Below, piece after piece: positions 41,957-48,989 of a DNA stretch of 64,000 nucleotides. How positions within the stretch are numbered: the first letter of the stretch is position 1; each line of letters starts with the position of its first letter. Under the pieces are notes generated by a model that did not search any database, was not told where the DNA came from, and worked only from the letters and a program-made list of their open reading frames with translations. The translations under genes were made by a program, and so were the position numbers. The stretch spans positions 124,001 to 188,000 of the forward strand of contig OZ251505.1 in NCBI GenBank assembly GCA_965242795.1. The letters are read 5' to 3'. Origin of the DNA: Bin18 sp965242795 (lineage in GTDB: Bacteria > Desulfobacterota > Binatia > Bin18).

Positions 41957-43405
41957 TTATAGTGGCGGCCGGCATCGCGGCTGCTCGTACGCGTATGCGG
42001 CCCGCAGCAGCGTTGCTTCGTCGAAGGCGCGCCCGATGAGTTGGAGTCCGATGGGCATCTCCTGTTCGTCGAAACCGCACGGGACGGAAATGCCCGGCAG
42101 GCCGGCCAAGTTCACGGCGATCGTGAAGATGTCGGAGAGGTACATCGTCAGCGGATCGGCCGTTTTTTCGTCAACCCGGAACGCGGTCGTGGGCGCTACC
42201 GGTGTGGCGATCACGTCGCAGGTCTCGAAAGCGCGCAGAAAGTCGCGGCGCACCAGGGTACGAACCTTCTGCGCCTGTAAATAGTAAGCGTCGTAATAGC
42301 CGGCCGACAAGACGTAGGTGCCCAGCATGATGCGACGCTTGACCTCGCTACCGAACCCGCGGGCGCGCGTAGCCCGATACATGTCGGCCAGATCGTCCGC
42401 GTCCGCGGCACGATAGCCGTAGCGTACGCCGTCGTAGCGAGCCAGATTCGAGCTCGCCTCGGCCGTGGCAACGAGGTAGTAGGCGGCCACCGCGTACTCG
42501 GTGTGCGGCAGGGAGACGGGTACGACATCGGCCCCTCGATCTTCCAGACATTCGACCGCGAGCCGGACCGCGGTTTCGACCTCGGGCTGCATCCCGTCGA
42601 CGAAGTATTCGCGTGGGATGCCGATACGCAGGCCCTGCACGCCGGCCTCCATTTTCGCTGTATAGTCGGGCACCGGGACGTCGACCGATGTGGAATCGTG
42701 CGGGTCGTAGCCGGCAATCGTTTGCAGAAGCAAGGCACAGTCGCGCACGTCTTTGGTGACCGGACCGACCTGGTCAAGGGAGGAAGCGTACGCCACGACC
42801 CCGAAGCGGCTGACGCGCCCATAGCTGGGCTTCAGGCCGACGACGCCACAGAACGCCGCGGGCAAGCGAATCGAGCCCCCGGTATCGGTGCCGAGCGATG
42901 CGCAAGCTTGGTCCGCGGCGACCGCGGCAGCGGAGCCACCGGACGAGCCGCCCGGCACCCGGTCGGTATCCCATGGGTTGCGGCACACGGTGTATGCCGA
43001 ATTCTCGTTGGACGAGCCCATCGCGAACTCGTCGCAATTCGCCTTGCCCACGATCACCGCGCCCGCGTCTCTGAGCTTCCAGGTAACGGTCGCGTCATAC
43101 GGAGGGACAAAGTTTTCGAGAATTTTCGAGCCCGCGGTCGATCGGATGCCGCGGGTGAGAATCACGTCCTTGATCGCGATCGGAATCCCACAGAGCGGGG
43201 AGGGCGGGGCGCCCGCGGCCAACGTTCGGTCGGCGGCTTCGGCTTGGCTCAGCGCGTCGTCGGCGCAAACGTGGAGATAGGCATGCAAACGATCGTCGGT
43301 CGCCCGGATGCGGTCGAGGACGGCGCGTGTCAACTCCACGGCGCTCAACTCGCGCGCGGACAGTTTCGCCTGTGCTTCGTGAATCGTGAGCGTGCAGGGA
43401 GACAT
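41957..43405 (-). CDS. gatA: Asp-tRNA(Asn)/Glu-tRNA(Gln) amidotransferase subunit A
   Basis: 482 residues of the amidase signature family: PIAIKDVI with the catalytic lysine near residue 77, then GSSNENSAYTVCRNPWD, and PGGSSGGSAAAVAADQACASLGTDTGGSIRLPAAFCG with the Ser-cisSer-Lys triad. It releases ammonia from glutamine for the GatB active site. Presence of GatCAB implies that Gln-tRNA and/or Asn-tRNA are made by the indirect route here. Confidence 0.95.
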   Translation of the reverse strand: MSPCTLTIHEAQAKLSARELSAVELTRAVLDRIRATDDRLHAYLHVCADDALSQAEAADRTLAAGAPPSPLCGIPIAIKDVILTRGIRSTAGSKILENFVPPYDATVTWKLRDAGAVIVGKANCDEFAMGSSNENSAYTVCRNPWDTDRVPGGSSGGSAAAVAADQACASLGTDTGGSIRLPAAFCGVVGLKPSYGRVSRFGVVAYASSLDQVGPVTKDVRDCALLLQTIAGYDPHDSTSVDVPVPDYTAKMEAGVQGLRIGIPREYFVDGMQPEVETAVRLAVECLEDRGADVVPVSLPHTEYAVAAYYLVATAEASSNLARYDGVRYGYRAADADDLADMYRATRARGFGSEVKRRIMLGTYVLSAGYYDAYYLQAQKVRTLVRRDFLRAFETCDVIATPVAPTTAFRVDEKTADPLTMYLSDIFTIAVNLAGLPGISVPCGFDEQEMPIGLQLIGRAFDEATLLRAAYAYEQPRCRPPL

Positions 43406-43489
43406 GAATGCTGCGGGCTGAACCAGCCGCTTCCGAGCTGAGGGGCGAACCGTCCAGCACCGGGAAATTCCGGGTCCGTTGGACGACAG

Positions 43490-43786
43490 CTACTCGATGA
43501 TCTTGGGAACCCGAAAAAAGTCGGCTTTCCGGTTGGGTGCATTCGCCAACAGAGCGTCGGTATTCGCACGATCGGTGGGATTGCCGACCACGTCGTCCCG
43601 CAGGGGCGCGGTCACGTCCACGGCGTGCGCGGTCGGTTCGACCGAGTCGGTCGGCAACTCGCGCAGCTTTTCCACGTAGCCCAACATTTTCTCGAAGTGT
43701 TGCGTCAGGTCGGCCAATTCGTCTTCCGAAAAGGTCAGCCGAGCCAAGTCGGCGACGTGACGGACTTCATCGGTGGTGATGCGCAT
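43490..43786 (-). CDS. gatC: Asp-tRNA(Asn)/Glu-tRNA(Gln) amidotransferase subunit C
   Basis: 98 residues from MRITTDEVRHVADLARLTFSEDEL, the classic GatC N-terminus; RADVV-type ending is RDDVVGNPTDRANTDALLANAP...FFRVPKII. GatC wraps around and stabilises GatA/GatB. The ATG at 43786 is chosen since the family begins here; a longer frame adds 19 unrelated residues. It is the first gene of gatC-gatA-gatB on the minus strand. Confidence 0.93.
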   Translation of the reverse strand: MRITTDEVRHVADLARLTFSEDELADLTQHFEKMLGYVEKLRELPTDSVEPTAHAVDVTAPLRDDVVGNPTDRANTDALLANAPNRKADFFRVPKIIE

Positions 43787-43977
43787 GGATGGTCCACGGA
43801 GGGGAAGTCGGGTAACTCTGTCATACCCCTGCGGACAATTCAACGCGGGGTTGGGGCGTGTCGGTTTGCAATCGCGTTTCCCGGTTCTTGCTTCCCCTTT
43901 CCTCTTGTCCCTCCTCCCGATTCCGATTAGATAAAAACACGCAAGAATCCTTGCCCCCTCGATGAAGGAGGAGTCTT

Positions 43978-44412
43978 ATGACCGAGTTCGAAACCGCAAT
44001 GTTGGCGGTACAGCAAGCCATGCTCGCGGTGCAGCAGGCCACGCTCGCAGTGCAGCAGGAAGAGTTGGAAGTCAGCCGGGCCGCGATCCGCGTGGGGTTC
44101 GGACAGATCGCCGGAGGGATTCTGCAAACGTTGGTGATTGCCGGGGGACTGTGGTTCATGCGCCTGGAAAGTCGGGCCCGATCCAAAGAGCATGCCGACC
44201 GACATGAGCGAGGCATGGCCGCGCAAAAAGAGCAGCACGAGGAAACGATGACCACGATCAAGACGCAGCACGAAGCAACGATGGCCGCGCTGAAGACACA
44301 ATACGACGCACAACAAACGCAACACGACGCAACAATGGCTGCGCTGAAGACACAATACGACACAACAAGGCGTGCGCTTGAAGCTCTGATCGAACGCACG
44401 ACCGGAAAGTGA
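43978..44412 (+). CDS. heptad-repeat coiled-coil membrane protein
   Basis: 144 residues with an excellent ribosome-binding site GAAGGAGGAGTCTT. The N-terminus repeats a seven-residue unit three times (AMLAVQQ, AMLAVQQ, ATLAVQQ), followed by a membrane helix at about 36-57 (GFGQIAGGILQTLVIAGGLWFM) and a long charged coiled coil in which TQHEATMAALKTQYDAQ is repeated as TQHDATMAALKTQYDTT. No family was recognised. Repeats at the DNA level suggest recent expansion. It stands alone between gatC and the HprK-like operon, convergent with the latter. Confidence 0.65.
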   Translation: MTEFETAMLAVQQAMLAVQQATLAVQQEELEVSRAAIRVGFGQIAGGILQTLVIAGGLWFMRLESRARSKEHADRHERGMAAQKEQHEETMTTIKTQHEATMAALKTQYDAQQTQHDATMAALKTQYDTTRRALEALIERTTGK

Positions 44413-44927
44413 CTCCCTCGCCACGCCTGCGCATCTTCCCTGTCTTTTTATACTTCTTCGACTCGAAGCCGTCCCTGCGGATCTTCAGAAACGCGCTTAC
44501 GGCAGGAGCCGGGCGCGAATCGAGCCTATCGGGTGAGCATTGACGGGAAGCATGACACCACAGCCATTTGAAGACAGGAATAAGAGGATGAAAAAGGGTC
44601 AAGGAGAAATGAAGGTGTTCGATTTCGGGAATGACATACAAGAAGGGACGGGATGCGAGGGCCGAGGTGACATCGGGGTTCGTTTCGACAAGCTCAACGA
44701 ACTTAGGGGTGGGGCCGTATCTGAGCTTGTCGAAAAGTTGAAAGGTTTTTGGCCGGCCTGCACGCGAGGGAAAGCGTCGGGATCGTCTTGTATGAGATTT
44801 CCATTCGAAAGGACTCTAACCTCACGTTGATGTCGAAGACGACGATCAAGCGTGCTTCTTTCCTGGATCGTCATCTCCCTGAACGTCTGCGCCCTTGTGC
44901 GGACGGCCCGGCCTTCCGGCTGCCCTA
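44413..44927. repeat. gene-free spacer with MITE-like copy 7
   Basis: No supportable gene. A family 1 element spans 44627-44802 (left GGGAATGACATACAAGAAGGG, right GGGATCGTCTTGTATGAGATTTCC) and encloses TTTCGACAAGCTCAACGAAC and GAGCTTGTCGAAAAG repeats. Confidence 0.55.
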
Positions 44928-45890
44928 CTAGCCCCTTTGCTCCGTACCGTCCGTCAGCCCGGTTTCGTGCAGCTCCGCTGCGATCCGGTTCGCCAGCGCC
45001 TCCAACAGGAACGGATAGACGGGCCTGGTCACCCGCAGGACCGGCACGTGCCGCGCCAGCGCCGTTCCGATGCGGAAATGCGTGGGGCGCCGTCCCAGCG
45101 CGTCCACCACCCGCTTGCGGTGGGTGTTCTTCCACAACAGCCGGAAGGCGGGGCCGGGCGGCACGGGTTCGACGGCGATGTCCAGGCCGCTGTGGGCCGC
45201 CAGCACGAAAGCGGCGCGCACGGGCAACGGCGTGGATCGGATCCGGTGCGGTGCCCGGGTCCAGTATTTCTCTTCGCCGCGTCGCACCGGCGCCTGCGCG
45301 TTTGCGCGCCAGTGCAGCGTGTCCAGCGCGTCGGCCCACAACCGCAGGCGCGGAAACGCCGGCAGCGCCAACGGACATCCATCCGCGTCCAGCACCACGC
45401 CGGTCACGTCGTCGGCCAGCAAGGCAAAACCGCGCTCGACCAGGGCCGCGGCCAACGAGGATTTGCCCATCCCGCTCCCGCCGAGCAGCAGGATCGCGCC
45501 GGTCTCCGTTGCGACCGCGGCGGCGTGCAGCGTGACGACGCCACGCTGTTGCAGCAGGGCGGTGAACGGCGAGCTCGTGAAGAAGGCGGTGACGTCGTCA
45601 GCGCCGCCGCCGCACGGTTCGATCAGCATGTCCCGCCCGTCGGTGACCAGATACCGGGCGACCCCCTCCACGTGCATGAGGAAGGCGCCGGGCCGAGCCT
45701 GCCAGATGTCTTTGTGCGTTACGTGGCCGGGACCGGCGGGGAGCGTGGCGGGAACGGTGCCGCGGCGCACCGTCACGTCCGGCTCGGAGGGAACGGATTC
45801 TCGCGGTTCGGGTAGAGGGTCGAACGGCAGGGGGACGGCCGAGCGCAGGTGCAAGCCGTAGGCACGGTACACGTATGCCCGACTATTCAT
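44928..45890 (-). CDS. HprK-related kinase, RiPP-cluster type
   Basis: 320 residues starting MNSRAYVYRAYGLHL at an ATG that overlaps the upstream stop by four bases. LHAAAVATETG at 121-131 and the P-loop LLLGGSGMGKSSLAAAL at about 134-150, followed by LLADDV, match the C-terminal kinase core of HPr kinase relatives. There is no HprK N-terminal domain and no PTS genes nearby. Homologues of this type occur in lasso-peptide and related RiPP clusters, where some phosphorylate the precursor. Its coupling to an aspartyl hydroxylase gene supports a peptide-modification role, but the substrate is not shown. Confidence 0.75.
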   Translation of the reverse strand: MNSRAYVYRAYGLHLRSAVPLPFDPLPEPRESVPSEPDVTVRRGTVPATLPAGPGHVTHKDIWQARPGAFLMHVEGVARYLVTDGRDMLIEPCGGGADDVTAFFTSSPFTALLQQRGVVTLHAAAVATETGAILLLGGSGMGKSSLAAALVERGFALLADDVTGVVLDADGCPLALPAFPRLRLWADALDTLHWRANAQAPVRRGEEKYWTRAPHRIRSTPLPVRAAFVLAAHSGLDIAVEPVPPGPAFRLLWKNTHRKRVVDALGRRPTHFRIGTALARHVPVLRVTRPVYPFLLEALANRIAAELHETGLTDGTEQRG

Positions 45891-46498
45891 CGGGATGCCT
45901 GCTCGTTTCCGTTGGCCTTCGCGGTTGCGCCGGGGAGACGATCCGACCGTCCGGGCGTGCCTCGTCTCTCGAGCTCGATCCACTCCATGCCCGCGCCCTC
46001 GCTGACCTCGAAGATGAAGTGGATGCGGTCGTGCGTACCGCCGTTGAACGCGCCGTGCGGCGCCATGTTGTTGACTTCGTAAGCGGAGCCGACCTCCAGA
46101 TGGAAAGCCGTATCGCCCACGGCCAGCGTCGCCTGCGGATTGGTTTCCAGCGGCACCTGGATCTTGTGTACGAGGGCAGTCGTGCCACCGCTGTCATGGT
46201 GGCGGTCGATCCCGTGCCCGGCGGCGAGACGGGCGAGCATGGCCTTGGAGTAGACTGGTGCGGCGTAGCCGTAGGCCGCCGCGGCCCGCGTCATCACTGG
46301 CAGCAGCCAGCGCTGCCAGATTTTCCAGATCGGTCGGGAATAGTAGAAGACGCGCGACCGGTCGATAGCGGGGAATCGGAAGACGATGTGGCGGGTGTGT
46401 GCGAAGCAGAAGAAGTCGTTTTCCTTGACGGCGTTCTCTTGCTCCCACACCTTCTCGGACAGCTTGGCGACCTGCGCCCGCAACGCCGTAACGTCCAC
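45887..46498 (-). CDS. aspartyl/asparaginyl beta-hydroxylase family protein
   Basis: 203 residues from a GTG. HTRHIVFRF near residue 35, GIDRHHDSGG with the HxD-like metal site near 97, VGDTAFHLEVGSAYEVNN and the distal histidine in NMAPHGAFNGGTHDRIHFIFEV are the Asp_Arg_Hydrox pattern of Fe(II)/2-oxoglutarate oxygenases. The family hydroxylates aspartyl or asparaginyl side chains of peptides or proteins. Codons upstream in the same frame (KPAAVRRLGS) read naturally, so a start upstream of 46498 is possible, but no ATG exists before a TGA at 46586-46588. It is coupled to the HprK-like gene. Confidence 0.78.
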   Translation of the reverse strand: MDVTALRAQVAKLSEKVWEQENAVKENDFFCFAHTRHIVFRFPAIDRSRVFYYSRPIWKIWQRWLLPVMTRAAAAYGYAAPVYSKAMLARLAAGHGIDRHHDSGGTTALVHKIQVPLETNPQATLAVGDTAFHLEVGSAYEVNNMAPHGAFNGGTHDRIHFIFEVSEGAGMEWIELERRGTPGRSDRLPGATAKANGNEQASR

Positions 46499-46585
46499 GG
46501 AACCAAGCCGTCGTACCGCGGCCGGTTTCTCGACCGGCCGAAGCCGGCGCAGTCGGCGTTGCTGCCTATGCCTTGCTCGCCGGGT

Positions 46586-46662
46586 TCAGGCACCGCAAGG
46601 CCGTTTGTCGTAGAGACCGGCGATCCTATGCGGGGGGGGGGGGGGGGGGATATTCTATTCAT
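46586..46662 (-). other. small ORF with poly-C tract ahead of AspH/HprK operon
   Basis: An ATG at 46662 follows AACAAGGAGCGGGC, a good ribosome-binding site. Four codons (MNRI) and a serine enter an 18-C tract. As assembled, the frame runs on as an ORF into the hydroxylase gene in the wrong frame; with one more C it gives a 25-residue peptide ending HRIAGLYDKRPCGA, with TGA at 46586-46588, in the frame of the hydroxylase. With one fewer it stops after 11 residues. Whether any product is made is unknown. The layout mirrors the small ORF at 8346-8553. Confidence 0.35.
46632..46649. repeat. 18-base G/C homopolymer
   Basis: Eighteen consecutive G on the plus strand (C on the coding minus strand), beginning 13 bases after the small ORF's ATG. 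A nearby perfect hairpin (CGGCCGGT paired with ACCGGCCG) lies at about 46518-46539, upstream of the hydroxylase start. Confidence 0.85.
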
Positions 46663-47238
46663 GCCCGCTCCTTGTTCTGAGACCTTTCGGAACCTCGTGG
46701 ATGGTTCGGTTTCCTAAAACAATATTCATCAAATATCAAGCAGTGCATGGAGGAAGGTCGCAGGTTGTACTGCACACTCTCTCCTAGTTCAGTCCGTCGA
46801 ATTTGTCGAAGGGGCGGGGGTGGGGTGCGAAGGCCGATGTGGTCTTGGGGTTCGTTTCGACGCCGGGGCCGAGATGGACCAGAACAACCGGTGTCTCTCC
46901 GTGCGAAGGCCGAGGTGACGTCGGGGTTCGTTTCGACAGGCTCAACGAACTTTGGAATAGGATAAACTCTGAGACAGTCACTTCTTCCGCCGCATCTTGC
47001 GTCTGCCGCATTTTGCGTAGGGGCAGGCCCCCGTGCCTGCCCTTCCCCCGCCCAAGGCAGCCACCTCTCGACATCTCAGGGACCACGGGATTGCCCCCAC
47101 ACGTGCAAACCTGCCCTCGTCGTCATTCCCGCTTTCACAAGCTGTGACGAGGAAAACCGAACCACAGGCTACCGTCAAAGGTCAAATCTACCCACCGGTC
47201 CTTGCTCCTGCGATGGGGTGTCGGTTACGTTGCGACGC
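46663..47238. repeat. gene-free spacer with dispersed repeats
   Basis: No supportable gene. On the minus strand TTGATA, 17 bases, TAGGAA (about 46705-46735) is a weak promoter candidate for the small ORF and hydroxylase operon. TTTCGACAGGCTCAACGAAC and related repeats lie near 46795 and 46931. Two GTGCGAAGGCCGA-GTG-T-GGGGTTCG blocks occur at about 46823 and 46900. Confidence 0.5.
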
Positions 47239-47613
47239 ATGGCGACCGGCGATCCTCGGCGGCGGGTAGGGCAGCAGGGCGAACGCCGCGCGGCGCGGTT
47301 TCTGCGATCGCTCGGTTATACGATTGTCGAACGGAATTATCGCACGCCGCGCGGAGAGATCGACCTGGTCGCCCGGGATCGGGATACGCTGGTGTTCGTG
47401 GAGGTGCGCACCCGCCGCAGGGACGGATTCGGCGGCCCGCTGGCGTCGGTCGGCCGGCACAAGCAACGCCAGATCTCCAATACCGCCCTCCATTACATGA
47501 CGCATTCCGGTTTGCGCGATCGCGCCGCGCGGTTCGACGTGATCGGGATCGTCGGCGAGGGTGCGCGCGCCGATCTTACCCACGTCAAGGCGGCGTTCGA
47601 ATTCGCCGCCTGA
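47239..47613 (+). CDS. YraN/UPF0102 family endonuclease-like protein
   Basis: 124 residues from the ATG at 47239 (a GTG 21 bases upstream is the alternative). GQQGERRAARFLRSLGYTIVERNYRTPRGEIDLVARD and LVFVEVRTR carry the E...GEIDL...VEVR pattern of the PD-(D/E)XK-like UPF0102 family. The biological role is uncertain; members are widespread and usually close to housekeeping genes. It is followed 26 bases later by serS. Confidence 0.88.
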   Translation: MATGDPRRRVGQQGERRAARFLRSLGYTIVERNYRTPRGEIDLVARDRDTLVFVEVRTRRRDGFGGPLASVGRHKQRQISNTALHYMTHSGLRDRAARFDVIGIVGEGARADLTHVKAAFEFAA

Positions 47614-47639
47614 CGGCCCGCCTCCATCCGTCCCCCGCC

Positions 47640-48917
47640 ATGCTCGACATCAAGCTCGTACGCGACCGGCCGGACGACGTGAAGGCACGGCTGGCGACCG
47701 TGGGTGTGGGCGCCGCGGACGTCGATGGGTTGCTCGCAGCCGACCGGGAGCGGCGGGCCGGGATCGGCGAATTGGAGTCGTTGCGCGCCCGACGCACGCA
47801 GCGGTCCAAGGAAATCCGCACAATTACCGACGCGGACGAACGCGAAGACGCGGTGCGCGCCATGCGCGAGTTGGGTGCGCGGATCGGCCAACTCGAACAA
47901 CAGGTCACGGCGCAGGAAACCGCCTTTCAACGCCGGCTCCTCGAACTCCCGAATCTGCCGCACCCCGACGTGCCCGTCGGCGCCGACGAATCGGAAAACC
48001 GGATCGTCCGCAGCGAGGGAAACCTGCCCGACTTTTCCTTTCCGCCCCGTCCGCACTGGGAGTTGGGTGAGGCGTTGGGCATTCTCGACTTCGCGCGCGG
48101 GGCCAAAATCTCCGGGTCGCGGTTCTACGTCCTGAAAGGCTTGGGCGCCCGGTTGCAGCGGGCGTTGATCGCGTGGATGCTTGACCTGCACGTAACCGAA
48201 CACGGCTACACCGAGGTCTATCCGCCCGCGATGGTCAAGGAAGACTGTCTCGTCGGAACGGGGAACCTGCCGAAATTCGGGGAGAATCTGTACCGCGACG
48301 CGGAGGAGGATTTCTGGTTCATTCCCACCGCGGAAGTGCCGGTGACCAATCTGTACCGGGAAGAGGTGATCGACGCCGGCCGGCTGCCCATCTATCACGT
48401 GGCCTACACGCCGTGTTTCCGACGCGAGAAAATGTCCGCGGGCCGCGACGTGCGCGGCATCAAACGCGGCCACCAATTCGACAAGGTGGAGATGGTCAAA
48501 TTCGTCGAGCCCGCGCAGTCGGACCGCGAGTTGCTCGCGCTGCTCGACAACGCCGAGGACGTGTGCCGCAAACTCGCCATCCCCCATCGCGTCGTGCAGA
48601 TGTGCACAGGCGACCTCAGTTTCGTGGCCGCTGCCAAGTACGACGTGGAGATGTGGGCGCCGGGCTGCGAAGAATGGCTGGAAGTGAGTTCCTGCTCGAA
48701 CTTCGGCGACTTTCAGGCCCGCCGCGCGAAAATCCGCTACCGCCCCAAGCCCGGGGCCAAACCCGAGTTGGTGCATACCCTGAACGGGTCGGGCTTGGCG
48801 CTGCCGCGCGTGATGATCGCGGTCCTCGAAAATTATCAGCAGGCCGACGGCAGCGTCATCATTCCGCACGTGCTTCGGCCCTACATGGGTGGGGTGGAGA
48901 CCATCGAGCCGGTGTGA
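47640..48917 (+). CDS. serS: seryl-tRNA synthetase
   Basis: 425 residues. The N-terminal long coiled-coil arm (about 30-100) is followed by the class II catalytic core: motif 2 FRREKMSAGRDVRGIKRGHQFDKVEM and motif 3 near LNGSGLALPRVMIAVLENYQ, with the TAEVPVTNLY serine-binding loop. It charges tRNA(Ser). The ATG at 47640 starts MLDIKLVRDRPDDVKARL, as in the family; the longer in-frame extension upstream is antisense-like sequence over the YraN gene. Confidence 0.96.
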   Translation: MLDIKLVRDRPDDVKARLATVGVGAADVDGLLAADRERRAGIGELESLRARRTQRSKEIRTITDADEREDAVRAMRELGARIGQLEQQVTAQETAFQRRLLELPNLPHPDVPVGADESENRIVRSEGNLPDFSFPPRPHWELGEALGILDFARGAKISGSRFYVLKGLGARLQRALIAWMLDLHVTEHGYTEVYPPAMVKEDCLVGTGNLPKFGENLYRDAEEDFWFIPTAEVPVTNLYREEVIDAGRLPIYHVAYTPCFRREKMSAGRDVRGIKRGHQFDKVEMVKFVEPAQSDRELLALLDNAEDVCRKLAIPHRVVQMCTGDLSFVAAAKYDVEMWAPGCEEWLEVSSCSNFGDFQARRAKIRYRPKPGAKPELVHTLNGSGLALPRVMIAVLENYQQADGSVIIPHVLRPYMGGVETIEPV

Positions 48918-48989
48918 AATTTCCCGGCCTTTACCGCGGATGAAGGGAAGGGCGGCTGCTACGATTTCCAAGCCGGAGTCGGTGACGAG

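Noticed and set aside
46294..46662. 122-residue ORF starting at the poly-C small ORF and running into the hydroxylase gene
   Set aside because: Most of it is antiparallel-frame reading of the aspartyl hydroxylase gene, with Arg/Ser-rich composition typical of shadow frames; only the first codons are of interest.
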